Below, one piece after another: positions 6,867 through 15,993 of a stretch of DNA of 64,000 nucleotides (position 1 is the first letter of the stretch; every line of letters begins with the position of its first letter). Made by a program: the position numbers and the translations under genes. The notes under the pieces were generated by a model that was not told the origin of the DNA, searched no databases, and saw only the letters and a list, made by a program, of their open reading frames with translations. The stretch lies in assembly GCA_030156535.1 (NCBI GenBank), contig JASGMJ010000013.1, positions 1 through 64,000 on the forward strand. Reading direction: 5' to 3'. The DNA is from Candidatus Sumerlaeota bacterium (GTDB lineage Bacteria > Sumerlaeota > Sumerlaeia > SLMS01 > JAHLLQ01).

Positions 6867-8063
6867 ATGTCACCCGATCTGCAGCGCCTGAAGGCCAGCC
6901 GCGACCGCTTCCACGCCGAACTGTACGACCGCGTTCTTCCGTTCTGGATGAAGAACGCCCCCGACCGCGAGTACGGCGGCACGTTCAACTGCCTCGACCG
7001 CGACGGCCGCATCTGGGATACGACCAAGCACATGTGGCTCCAAGGGCGTCTCGTCTGGATGATGTCGAAGCTGTACAACACGACGCTGCCCGATCCGGCG
7101 GTGCTCGACGTCGCGAAGCTCGGCGCCGATTTCCTGACCCAGAAGGCCTATCGCGCCGACAACCGCGTGTACTTCAGCCTGACGCGCGAAGGTCAGCCGA
7201 AGGCCATGCAGCGCAAGATTTTCTCGGAGTGTTTCTACTCCATGGCGCTCGCCGAATTCGCACGCGCCACGGAGGATCCGCGCCTGCGATACGAGGCGCG
7301 CCGGATGCTCGAAACGGTTGTCGAATACGCGAAGGACGCCACGCTCGTCGGCCGCCCCGCCTATCCGCACCTGCCGCCCACGAGTTCGCTCGCGCCCTAC
7401 ATGATTATCCTCAACATGGTGGATGAGCTGCACGAGCCGGGCGAGACGACCTACGACGCCATTGCCCAGTGGTGCGCCGAAGGCATCGAGAAGCACATCA
7501 AGCCCGAGCTGGAACTGGTGCTCGAACACGTGGGCGCCAATGGCGAGTTGCTCGATTCTCCCGATGGCCGCGTCGTGAACCCCGGCCACGCGATTGAATG
7601 CGCGTGGTTCCTGATGGCGTATGCGAAGAAGAAGGGCGACAAGGCCAGCGTGCAGCGCGCGCTGAAGATGATCGACTGGTCGTTCGACTTCGGCTGGGAC
7701 AGCGAGTTCGGAGGCATCTACTACTTCCTCGACCGCGAGGGGATGTCGCCGCCGGCGCTCGAGTGGAGCATGAAGCTGTGGTGGCCGCACTGCGAGGCGA
7801 TGATCGCGTACCTGATGGCGTGGCGCGAAACGGGCGAGCAGGCACACTGGGACAAGTTCCAGATGCTGACGGACTGGTCGTTCGAGCACTTCTCCGATCC
7901 CGAGTTCGGCGAATGGTTCGGGTATCTCGACCGCCGCGGCGAGAGGACACACACCTACAAGGGCGCACCGTACAAGGGCTTCTTCCACGTGCCACGCGCG
8001 CTGTACCTGTGCGACAACATCCTGACCGAGGCGGTCGCAGAGATGGAGTCGCAGGCCAAATAA
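6867..8063 (+). CDS. N-acylglucosamine 2-epimerase (AGE) family protein
   Basis: A 398-residue cytoplasmic enzyme with the alpha6/alpha6-barrel of the AGE/cellobiose 2-epimerase family. Visible family features are the N-terminal FWMKNAPDREYGGTFNCLDR, TTKHMWLQGRLVWMMSKLYN, the central GHAIECAWFLM, and the C-terminal WSMKLWWPHCEAMIAYLMAW and GEWFGYLDRRGE. The histidines in the GH and PHCE segments correspond to the usual catalytic pair. Members interconvert GlcNAc and ManNAc or epimerise other sugars at C2; which sugar is used here cannot be read from the sequence. Length is typical. It stands alone, convergent with a glycosyltransferase gene, with a palindromic element between them. Confidence 0.85.
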   Translation: MSPDLQRLKASRDRFHAELYDRVLPFWMKNAPDREYGGTFNCLDRDGRIWDTTKHMWLQGRLVWMMSKLYNTTLPDPAVLDVAKLGADFLTQKAYRADNRVYFSLTREGQPKAMQRKIFSECFYSMALAEFARATEDPRLRYEARRMLETVVEYAKDATLVGRPAYPHLPPTSSLAPYMIILNMVDELHEPGETTYDAIAQWCAEGIEKHIKPELELVLEHVGANGELLDSPDGRVVNPGHAIECAWFLMAYAKKKGDKASVQRALKMIDWSFDFGWDSEFGGIYYFLDREGMSPPALEWSMKLWWPHCEAMIAYLMAWRETGEQAHWDKFQMLTDWSFEHFSDPEFGEWFGYLDRRGERTHTYKGAPYKGFFHVPRALYLCDNILTEAVAEMESQAK

Positions 8064-8133
8064 GGGACGGAGTCCGATGGATGAACCCATCGACAGGTCC
8101 CGCAAGGCAATCCGCACAGCCCGCCGCTGCGCA

Positions 8134-8256
8134 GGACGTTCTTCAAATCCCCGAGATCAAGGCGTGCAAGGCCGCGGCGAGGGAGGCGTAGCGGAGCTAC
8201 GTTGACCGAACCGAGGCCGAAGCACAACACCGAGATCGGGGACTTTGAGGACGTCC
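8134..8256. repeat. inverted-repeat element of about 120 bp between convergent genes
   Basis: The arms GGACGTTCTTCAAATCCCCG (from 8134) and CGGGGACTTTGAGGACGTCC (to 8256) are imperfect reverse complements. The interior contains a perfect small palindrome GTAGC-GGA-GCTAC (8188-8200). The whole could fold into a long hairpin or cruciform. The right arm ends 4 bp from the stop codon of the glycosyltransferase gene, so it may end transcription from both sides, or it may be a MITE-like insertion. No reading frame in it is convincing. Confidence 0.65.
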
Positions 8257-8260
8257 TGCC

Positions 8261-9454
8261 CTACAGCATCCTCACCTGCTGCGGCCCAATGCGCGTTGTC
8301 CGCCCGCGCCAGCGCACCGTCTTCCGGAAGACGCTGTGCCACGACGCGCGCACGAACACGACGAACATCAGCAGCACGCCCAGCGGATAAAACAACGCCG
8401 TGACCAGCGGATTGCCGCGAACGAACGAGCGCGTGCGCGCGGCGAGTGTCTCGCCCGTCGCCAACGCAATGCACGCCGCGAGAAAGAGCGCGAACTTTGC
8501 CTCGGACCCGTTAATCGCCAGCGCGTACAGCGCCGCGACAATGGGGAGCAGGTGGATGCACAGCCAGAGCGCGGCATAAGACGCCAGGCGCACCACGCCG
8601 CCTCCGACCGCCGTCTGCACGTTCTTCTCGAAGCCCCGCACGATCTCCGCACCACCGTGGTACATGCGCAGGTGCACGGCGCGCGGGTCGCGAACGAGGC
8701 ACAGCCTGCCGCCGGCCTGCTTGGTCTTCAGCCCCAGCGCCATGTCGTCGATCACCTCGCCACGAATGGCGGCGTGCCCACCGAAGCTTTCGTAGATGCC
8801 GCGCCGCAGCATCGTGAACGCGCCGATGCCAACCGCCGTGCGGCGCTTTGGATCGTTGAGTTTGCGCAGATCGTTGGCGGCGAGCCCGATGTGCACAAGC
8901 AGCGGCATCGTCGCGTTCTCGAACAGCCCCACGCAATCGACGCGTGGAAAAATGGCGAGCAGGTCGCCACGCTCGCGCAGCAGATGCGCCACGGCGCGCT
9001 GCAACGTGGTGGGCTCGTGGATCACGTCGGCATCGGTGAACAGATAGATGTCCGTGTCCGCCGGAGCGTTTTGCACGGCGTGGTGCTGGGCGTGGGGCTT
9101 GCCGAGCCAGCCGTCTGGCAAATCCGGAACGTCAACGAGCGTCAGGCGCCCGGGGAACTCGCGTGCGAGTGCGGCGGCGATGTCGCGCGTGCGATCGGTC
9201 GAACCGTCGTTCGCGCATACGACGTGCAGACCCGGGTACGTTTGCGCGAGCAGGCTGCGCAGCGAGGCTTCGAGGGCGCGTTCCTCGTTGCGCGCGGGGA
9301 CGATGGCCGTGACGCGCGGCCAGGCCGTGAGGCGCGGAACGCGGCGCTGCAGACGCGGCACGGCGCGCAGGTTCCGCCGCAACGCGGGGCCCAGCACGCC
9401 GAACCAGAAGAGCACGTGCAAGCCGACGAGAAGATAGGACCAGATGATTTCCAC
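8261..9454 (-). CDS. membrane-bound family 2 glycosyltransferase (HpnB/CrtQ-like)
   Basis: 397 residues. A short N-terminal membrane helix (MEIIWSYLLVGLHVLFWFGV) is followed by a GT-A domain with VTAIVPARNEE (about 49-59), the nucleotide-binding NDGSTDRT (about 82-89), the DxD metal site TDADV (about 139-143) and acceptor-side motifs DDMALGLKTKQAGG and RDPRAVHLRMY. Three or four membrane helices fill the C-terminus (about 285-370). The arrangement resembles hopanoid- or carotenoid-associated glycosyltransferases, so a lipid acceptor in the inner membrane is plausible, but the donor and acceptor are unknown. It is 68 bp downstream of, and co-directional with, the giant repeat-domain protein. 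Confidence 0.8.
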   Translation of the reverse strand: MEIIWSYLLVGLHVLFWFGVLGPALRRNLRAVPRLQRRVPRLTAWPRVTAIVPARNEERALEASLRSLLAQTYPGLHVVCANDGSTDRTRDIAAALAREFPGRLTLVDVPDLPDGWLGKPHAQHHAVQNAPADTDIYLFTDADVIHEPTTLQRAVAHLLRERGDLLAIFPRVDCVGLFENATMPLLVHIGLAANDLRKLNDPKRRTAVGIGAFTMLRRGIYESFGGHAAIRGEVIDDMALGLKTKQAGGRLCLVRDPRAVHLRMYHGGAEIVRGFEKNVQTAVGGGVVRLASYAALWLCIHLLPIVAALYALAINGSEAKFALFLAACIALATGETLAARTRSFVRGNPLVTALFYPLGVLLMFVVFVRASWHSVFRKTVRWRGRTTRIGPQQVRML

Positions 9455-9522
9455 GCGCGGGCGCCTCCGGGCGGGGAAACGTCACGGCCTGCTCCGCCCG
9501 GGCGCAATCCCAAGCCAGCCGC

Positions 9523-12500
9523 TTAGGGCACCTGCGTCTGTTCTGTCGAGAGCGCGTGGGCACTGATCTGAACTTCCTTCGTCACTTTCTGCCCGGCGCC
9601 GATGGTGGCTTCGGCGGTGTACATGCCGGGCCAGAGGCCACGCACAACGAACTGGCCGCTGGCGTCCGTTGTTCCGCGCCGCACGGTTTCGATGGAGGCC
9701 GGATCGTTCGGCGTCAGCGTGCAGGTGATCCCCGTGAGCGGTTCGCCCCCCGGCCCCACCAGCGACCAGCGCAACGCGCCCGACACGTACAGCACGTCGC
9801 TCACTTCCTGGATGCCACCCTCGGGCATCGTCACGTTGTGCGTGCCGATCGAGTAGCCCCACGCGCTGACCTCGACGCTGTACGTTCCGGCGGGCACGTC
9901 GTCCACGCGCATGATGCCGTCGGTGCCGCGCGAGCTCAGGTGCTCCAGCCGCTCGCCCGTTTCCGTGTTCGTCAGATAGCACCACGCACTGACGAGTCCC
10001 TCGCCGGTGGCGTAGTCGTAGGCCGTCGAGATCAACGTGCCGCCCCCCGTGCGCACGAGCGTGATGACGGCGGGGTCGCTGGCGCCACTCCTGGGGACGG
10101 AGATGTTCTCCGCGGTGCCGCGCCCCTTCGCTGGTGCCTCGGCCTTCACATTGTAGAGCCCTTCGGGAAGCGGCGAGAAGGAGAAGACGCCGTCGGCCTC
10201 TGTCGTCATGATCGTAGGAACGTTGTAGATGCTATTCGGTGTGGCATTCACCGCCTGCCACTGCACGAGGGCGCCTTCGACGGGTTGGCCTGCGGCGTCC
10301 TGAATGCGTCCGGTCAGCGTTCCGCCCGGGAACGCGAACGTGTGCTCGGTGATGCCGGTGTCGGCAACGGAGACGGACTCCGCCATGTGGCGGTACGTCG
10401 GCCCCTGGACGTTGAGGTTAACATTCCAATCGGCGCCGACAAGGTTCTCGCGCGTGAAGATGCCGTCGCCATCCGACTTCAAGCCATAGCGCGTGCTCAG
10501 GGTGCTTCCTTCCCACGGAGCGCTCATCTGTATCTCGGCGACGAGGGGCTTGTCCCCCTCGACCACCTTGCCGCGCAGCGTCCCGGACCCGATGGGCAGA
10601 ACGGCACTGAGTTCCTTGCTCGACGTGTCCCGCCAGGAGAGTTGCAATTGCGAGTCCATGTGCTCGACCATGTACTCTTCGTTGCCCAACCCCTCGAACA
10701 CGGCCACGCCGTCGCGCCCGGTTTCGCGGGTTTCACCCTGTATGGACGACCGGGTCTTGCTCAGCTTCAGCACCTGCCCCGGCATCGGCGTGCGTCCTGG
10801 CATCCGAACGACCTGCACGCGGGCGATGCGCCCCGCATCCATCACGACGTCGCCCAGATCAGTCGTCTGGCCGTTGGTGACGCCGACCTTCTTCATCACC
10901 TCGGCGAATCCCTCGGGAGGCAGGAAGCGCAGCAGGTTCATGCCTTCCGCAAGGTTCTTGAGCACGAAGCGTCCATCCTCGCCCGTGGTGACGATGTCGA
11001 GCGGAGTGGTCTGCTCGTCCCACGGCTGATTGACGATTCCTTTGAGCGCGATGTCGAGATCCGCGATCGGCTGGCCATCGGACCCCACGACACGGCCGAT
11101 GATCGTTCCCCCCTTTTTCATCCTGTACGTCTTGCGGACGATGGCCTGATCGGCGGGAACACGCAGGTCGCTCACCTGAAGAGCCGCGAAATCGGGCGCA
11201 GTAATCGTAAAGCGCATGCTGGTACCGGGATACAGACGATCGATCCGGAAGAGTCCGGGCACTTCGCGGTCGATGATGGGGCGATAATTGCCGCCATAGT
11301 TCCGGTCCATCTCCACGCGGATGCCCTCGACGGGTGCCCCCGTGGCGTCATCGACAACCGAGCCCACGAGCATTGCCCGCAAATCGTTCCCCGTGGTGGT
11401 GCCGCCCTGCTCATTATCGAGCTTGAAGACGGCATCGTCGCGATCGACGGCCTCGTTCTGAAAGCTCTTCGATCCGGACTGGTGACTGACGCTCAGATTG
11501 ATCGTTCCCGCCGGAAGATCCGTGAGCTCGAATCGCCCGTTGCTGTCCGTCCGGATGAGATTCCCGCCGGACGGATGGTAGTTGTTCGCGTAGGCGTGGA
11601 TTTGCGCGCCTTCGACTGGCGCGTCATCCTTGTCCACGACGATGCCGCGCAGGAAATGCCCGACGTTGAGCTGAATCTCGACGTTTGTCTTCAACTCGCC
11701 CGGCTTGAGGAGCACGGTCTTGCGCTCGCTTTCTGAGTACCCTTCCTTGCTCGCCATGATGTTGATTTCGCCTGGGGCGACTTTCTGAAACGAGAAGGCA
11801 CCTCTCTCGGACGTCATGCCCTGTCCCGTTTGCTTCGAGTCCTTCGCTTCGCCCGTCCGCGCATGGCGCCACGAGATGGCGCTGATTTGCGCCAGGTAGT
11901 AGACTTGGACTTCGGCGTCTTCAACGGGTCGGCCATCGGGATCGACGACGCGCCCCATCAGGGCGCCCGGCTCTTCGAGTACGATCTCGATGTCCGTCAC
12001 GTCGCGTTCGAGCACCGTCACCATTTCGGAATTGGCTTCGTGGAAACCCCGCACTTGGACGAGGACGGCACCCGTGGTACGCGGCGGCACTTCAAAAGCG
12101 AACGTGCCGTCCTTTTCCAGTGCGGTGCTGATCTCGCGTCCCCCAAAGCTCGACGCCCAGCGCGCCGTGCCCTCCGTCACGGGAACGTTGTCCGCGCGGC
12201 GCACGATGCCGCTCACCCTGACCGATGGCACCATGTCGATCACCACGGTGGTTTCCGGAACTTCGGGATCAATCTCCACCTGCACGCCGGGCTGGTACTC
12301 CTGGGGCTTCACCATCGTGAAGCCTTCCTTCTGCGCACGCAGCCAAATCATACTGCCGAAAACCCCGGACAGATAGAAGTTGCCGTTCTCGTCGGTGACG
12401 TCGCTGGGGCCAGCGTTCTGCTGGTGCCCCCAGACGTTGGTATCCACCGTGACGCCGGCAAGCGGCTCGCGCGTGGTCTCGTTGTAGACCGTGCCGCGCA

Positions 12501-13722
12501 CGTTGCTGCCGCCGTAGAGGAAGACGTCCTGGCCGGTCAGGGTCTGACCCGTGACCAGTTCGAAGCTGCCGGCACCATCGCGCACCATCTGGAGCTTCTC
12601 CTTGGACGCGCTGACGGCATAGGTGCCGGCGGGGAGATTCTCGAACGTGAACTCGCCTGTGACTCCGGTCGTCATGCTGGGTGGTCTCTCAACAGTCTGG
12701 AGCAGCCTGTCATCCACTCCCTGCGCGGCACTGTGTACGCTGACCAACACGCCTTCGACGGGCTCGCCGGTTTCCTTGCGGAAGATGGCGCCCGAGACGG
12801 CGGCGCCGGTCTTGTCGAGCGTCACAACGTGACTGGCGGCGGGCACTGTCACTTCGGATTTTGACGAGACATAATCCGCGGCGTGGGCGCGAAGAAGATA
12901 AGTCCCGGGCGGCGCCTGCTCGAAGGCGAACGCGCCCTCGGCGTCGGATTTTGCCTCGAAGGATTCCGCGATATTCAGCGTGGCGTTGTACTGCGCGGGC
13001 AGACCACTGTCGCTGCGGCGCATGGCGGTCAGCGTGGCCCCGGCGATGGGCTCGCCCTCGGGGTCCTGGACGACGCCGGCAAAGACGGCCTCCGCGTCGA
13101 GCACGAAGTCCTGCTTCACTGTGCGGGATTTGGCCGCGGCTCCCGTCGACTGGCGCTGCCAGTACTCTTGGTCCAGAAGGACGCGGCCCTGTTTGCCATG
13201 ACCATCAAGCCCGGCCGTGAGCAGCAGGGCGGGGGCGTCCTCCACATCGAGGGCATAGGACCCGTCTTCGGCGGAGGTTGTTTCTTCCGCGACATTCTGG
13301 GGTCCCCGGGGAATCGGGAGATTCTTCGGCGTTTCGATACGAATCGTGGCGCCGACAGCCGGTTCGCCACTGGCCAGCGTGACGCGGCCGGTGACGGCGA
13401 GGCGGGGCTTGTCCGCGGCGGCGGGCTCTTGCGCGGCCTCCTCGGGGACTGCGACCGCGATGGCCTCCTCTGCCTCGGCAGACTGCGCGGCTTCGGGTGC
13501 TTCGGCGGAAACGGGGGGCTCGGCGGGTTCTTGCTCCAGACCGGCATTGTCCGGCGTCCCCAGGCCCGGCGCGCGCGTGACGTCCGGCGTAACGGCCACC
13601 GTGGCGTCCGGCCGCGACGTCGCGGAAGAGGATGCGGGAGGGCGCATGGCGAGGAAAACGGCCAGCGCTCCAACGAGAATCCCGGCAAGAATGATCGCCA
13701 CGGCAAGAATCGGTCGCTTCAT
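9523..13722 (-). CDS. giant protein of tandem carboxypeptidase-regulatory-like domains
   Basis: 1399 residues. The N-terminus has one membrane helix or uncleaved signal (about 5-27, VAIILAGILVGALAVFL), then an Ala/Glu/Pro-rich linker to about residue 105. The rest is a series of about a dozen beta-sandwich repeats of the carboxypeptidase regulatory-like (CarboxypepD_reg/CnaB-like) type, each marked by variants of GxVVDxxGxPVxGAxV near its start and F-x-F-x-x-L-P-x-G-x-Y near its end. Examples are GVVQDPEGEPIAGATL, GRVVDPDGRPVEDAEV and GRIQDAAGQPVEGALV. No catalytic domain is visible, so it is likely a periplasmic or surface scaffold or adhesin anchored in the membrane. It starts at 13722 and is the first gene of a unit that includes the glycosyltransferase. 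Confidence 0.8.
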   Translation of the reverse strand: MKRPILAVAIILAGILVGALAVFLAMRPPASSSATSRPDATVAVTPDVTRAPGLGTPDNAGLEQEPAEPPVSAEAPEAAQSAEAEEAIAVAVPEEAAQEPAAADKPRLAVTGRVTLASGEPAVGATIRIETPKNLPIPRGPQNVAEETTSAEDGSYALDVEDAPALLLTAGLDGHGKQGRVLLDQEYWQRQSTGAAAKSRTVKQDFVLDAEAVFAGVVQDPEGEPIAGATLTAMRRSDSGLPAQYNATLNIAESFEAKSDAEGAFAFEQAPPGTYLLRAHAADYVSSKSEVTVPAASHVVTLDKTGAAVSGAIFRKETGEPVEGVLVSVHSAAQGVDDRLLQTVERPPSMTTGVTGEFTFENLPAGTYAVSASKEKLQMVRDGAGSFELVTGQTLTGQDVFLYGGSNVRGTVYNETTREPLAGVTVDTNVWGHQQNAGPSDVTDENGNFYLSGVFGSMIWLRAQKEGFTMVKPQEYQPGVQVEIDPEVPETTVVIDMVPSVRVSGIVRRADNVPVTEGTARWASSFGGREISTALEKDGTFAFEVPPRTTGAVLVQVRGFHEANSEMVTVLERDVTDIEIVLEEPGALMGRVVDPDGRPVEDAEVQVYYLAQISAISWRHARTGEAKDSKQTGQGMTSERGAFSFQKVAPGEINIMASKEGYSESERKTVLLKPGELKTNVEIQLNVGHFLRGIVVDKDDAPVEGAQIHAYANNYHPSGGNLIRTDSNGRFELTDLPAGTINLSVSHQSGSKSFQNEAVDRDDAVFKLDNEQGGTTTGNDLRAMLVGSVVDDATGAPVEGIRVEMDRNYGGNYRPIIDREVPGLFRIDRLYPGTSMRFTITAPDFAALQVSDLRVPADQAIVRKTYRMKKGGTIIGRVVGSDGQPIADLDIALKGIVNQPWDEQTTPLDIVTTGEDGRFVLKNLAEGMNLLRFLPPEGFAEVMKKVGVTNGQTTDLGDVVMDAGRIARVQVVRMPGRTPMPGQVLKLSKTRSSIQGETRETGRDGVAVFEGLGNEEYMVEHMDSQLQLSWRDTSSKELSAVLPIGSGTLRGKVVEGDKPLVAEIQMSAPWEGSTLSTRYGLKSDGDGIFTRENLVGADWNVNLNVQGPTYRHMAESVSVADTGITEHTFAFPGGTLTGRIQDAAGQPVEGALVQWQAVNATPNSIYNVPTIMTTEADGVFSFSPLPEGLYNVKAEAPAKGRGTAENISVPRSGASDPAVITLVRTGGGTLISTAYDYATGEGLVSAWCYLTNTETGERLEHLSSRGTDGIMRVDDVPAGTYSVEVSAWGYSIGTHNVTMPEGGIQEVSDVLYVSGALRWSLVGPGGEPLTGITCTLTPNDPASIETVRRGTTDASGQFVVRGLWPGMYTAEATIGAGQKVTKEVQISAHALSTEQTQVP

Positions 13723-13856
13723 AACAAGAGCCCCCTTTGTCTGCCGGCCGCCAAAGCCTGCATCCCCACGACGCGCGCGGCTGGTAAACCTACTCGGCTT
13801 GTCTGCAATTTATTCAGGACAAGGTGCAAGCGGGGGTTGTTCCCCGTGGGCGTTCT

Positions 13857-15050
13857 TTAGATCCCGTCGGCGTGCAGGAGCGAGAGGTCCTGGAGGTCGA
13901 AGTCCGGGCGGATGGGGGCTGTTTCGCGCAACACGCGCTCATAGAGCGCCTCGTACTGGGCGATGATGGGATCGGGGAGAAAGCGGTCCTCGACGCTGTG
14001 GCGTGCGGCCAGGCCGATGCGGGTGCGCAATGCGTCGTCGCGCAGCACCTCGATGGCCAGGCGCGCCATTTCGTCCACGTCACCCACCGTCGCCAGAAAG
14101 CCGGTCTTGCCGTGGTCGATGACTTCCGGCAGGCCGCCCGCACGCGAGGCCACGACGGGGAGTTCGCAGGCCATCGCCTCCAGCGCCGCGAGCCCGAAAG
14201 CCTCGTACTCACTCGGAAAAAGGAAGAGATCGGCGCAGGACATGTAGAGCTCGATGGCTTCCTGCTTGCCGAGAAAGTGAACGTGCTCGAGCACCTTGAG
14301 TTCGCAGGCGCAGCCGCGCGCCGCATCGCGGTCCGGCCCGTCGCCGATCATCAGCAGCACTGCCGGCATCGCACGCCGCACGCGTGCGAAAACCTCCACG
14401 ACGTCGGTGACGCGCTTCACGGGACGGAAGTTCGAGATGTGCAGCAGGATCTTCTCGCCGTTGGGGGCGTAGACGCTGCGTTTGCACGGCTTCAGGCCCC
14501 GGCGGAACTTCTTCTCGTCCACGAAGTTCGGGATCACGTCGATGGGGCGCTTGATGTCGAACTCGTGCACGGTTTCCTGGCGCAACCACTCCGACGGTGT
14601 GGAGACGGCGTCCGAGCGGTCGATCGCGTAGCGCACGATCGGAAAGAACGACGGCGCCCTGCCCACCAGTGTGATGTCCGTCCCGTGCAACGTCGTCACC
14701 ACCTTGAACGGGTGCTCCACCGTGCCCAGAACCGACCGCGCCATGAACGCCGAAATCGCATGGGGGACGGCATAGTGCGCATGCAGAATATCGAGTCCGA
14801 AATCCTCCACGACCTGCACGATCTTCGACGCCAGCGCGATCCCGTACAAGTCCCCCTGGAGCACGGGATAATCCAGCGTCTGCACCTCGTGGAACACGAT
14901 GTTGTCGATCGGCTCGTGCACGAGACGGAACGGAATCGCGGACGAAATGAAATGCACCTCGTGCCCGCGCAGGGCGAGAAACCGTCCCAGTTCGGTGGCC
15001 ACGACGCCCGAACCGCCGTATGTCGGGTAGCAAACGATGCCAATCTTCAT
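13857..15050 (-). CDS. bshA: BshA-type N-acetyl-alpha-D-glucosaminyl L-malate synthase
   Basis: A 397-residue family 4 (GT-B) glycosyltransferase. It starts [20 protein letters not shown], the glycine-rich N-terminal signature typical of BshA, and carries HVISSAIP-like ([10 protein letters not shown]), [45 protein letters not shown] and the C-terminal [15 protein letters not shown] with the EX7E catalytic element. BshA joins UDP-GlcNAc and L-malate in the first step of bacillithiol synthesis. bshB and bshC are not in the window. The start at 15050 matches the family; a longer frame to 15191 adds only low-complexity residues. A DinB-fold gene (the fold of bacillithiol transferases) lies just upstream in the same direction, which supports a bacillithiol role. 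Confidence 0.88.
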   Translation of the reverse strand: MKIGIVCYPTYGGSGVVATELGRFLALRGHEVHFISSAIPFRLVHEPIDNIVFHEVQTLDYPVLQGDLYGIALASKIVQVVEDFGLDILHAHYAVPHAISAFMARSVLGTVEHPFKVVTTLHGTDITLVGRAPSFFPIVRYAIDRSDAVSTPSEWLRQETVHEFDIKRPIDVIPNFVDEKKFRRGLKPCKRSVYAPNGEKILLHISNFRPVKRVTDVVEVFARVRRAMPAVLLMIGDGPDRDAARGCACELKVLEHVHFLGKQEAIELYMSCADLFLFPSEYEAFGLAALEAMACELPVVASRAGGLPEVIDHGKTGFLATVGDVDEMARLAIEVLRDDALRTRIGLAARHSVEDRFLPDPIIAQYEALYERVLRETAPIRPDFDLQDLSLLHADGI

Positions 15051-15357
15051 GCGTGTGCGCGCCAATGGCGCCTTCCCCCTGGGGTCTGGCGTGCGTGGGG
15101 CATGATATGTGCCATGACGCAACACGGAGGGGAAGGGGAAAGACCCGCGCCTCTGGTGGTGGGGCGGGCGCCCCCGGTTTCTCTTGGGCAAGCCCCAAAC
15201 AGAAAGCGATGCCTCACTCGGTCAGAAAAGGCATCGCCGGAAGAGAGAACGCCGTGTTCGGGTTCAGTAGGATTCTGCGCCCGGAAAGAATCGCAGAACG
15301 GCTCATGGACACGGCCAAGACCGGCGGGAAGAACCGCACCGTCAGGCGTCTGGCACT

Positions 15358-15825
15358 CTAGCACACATAGATCATCTCCGGCACGACGCCGAGCAGGCGC
15401 AGGTATACGGCCAGCGACCCGCGATGATGCGCCACGTGGTCCACGTTGGATTGCAGGGCCAGCCAGCGCGGCATCTCGCCGAGAATCGGATTCGGCGGCA
15501 GTTTCTCCTGCAACTCCTTGCCGGTGGCCGACTCGATCCGTGCGATCCACTCGTCCCATGCCTGGTCGAGCTCGGCGCGCGCATCGGCCAACGAACACGG
15601 GGTGGCGAGTTCCTTCTCCATCGCCTCGAAATCCATGCGGAACGTTCCGTCGAAAATTCCTTCCTGGAACCAGTGGATCGTCCGGGCAATGTGGCGGATC
15701 TGCTGCGAGACCGTGAAGGCGCCCTCGTGGGGCCTGAAGTCCGCCGAATCGGGGGGGAACTGCTTGAGCAGGTTGTCGAGGAACTTGCGGCTGGCGCGAG
15801 CCTGATGGGCGAGATCGGTATTCAT
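15358..15825 (-). CDS. DinB/YfiT-fold protein, possible thiol S-transferase
   Basis: 155 residues forming the four-helix DinB fold. The metal-binding histidines are in QQIRHIARTIHWF (about 41-53) and near the C-terminus in NVDHVAHHRGSLAVYLRLLG. DinB-fold proteins include the bacillithiol transferase BstA, mycothiol-dependent enzymes and damage-induced proteins. Its position beside bshA makes a bacillithiol-dependent transferase or isomerase the most attractive guess. The ATG at 15825 follows AAAGGA by 9 bp, which decides it over an ATG six codons upstream. Confidence 0.75.
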   Translation of the reverse strand: MNTDLAHQARASRKFLDNLLKQFPPDSADFRPHEGAFTVSQQIRHIARTIHWFQEGIFDGTFRMDFEAMEKELATPCSLADARAELDQAWDEWIARIESATGKELQEKLPPNPILGEMPRWLALQSNVDHVAHHRGSLAVYLRLLGVVPEMIYVC

Positions 15826-15993
15826 GCTTGGGGGTCCTTTCAATGTGAGGAATGCTCCACGTTTTTGCTTTTTCTTTGCCCTCCGTCAAGAGCGATTATT
15901 CGCCCGGTGCGGAGCGGGGATTGCCCGTTGCGGCTCGCGCGGGAGTTTGCTTGGCTACCTTGCGTTTGCTGAACTTCGCTCCGGGGGGTTACG

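Noticed and set aside
9556-11736. Open frame of over 700 codons opposite the giant repeat-domain gene
   Set aside because: The minus-strand gene shows repeated, conserved domain patterns; the opposite frame shows none.
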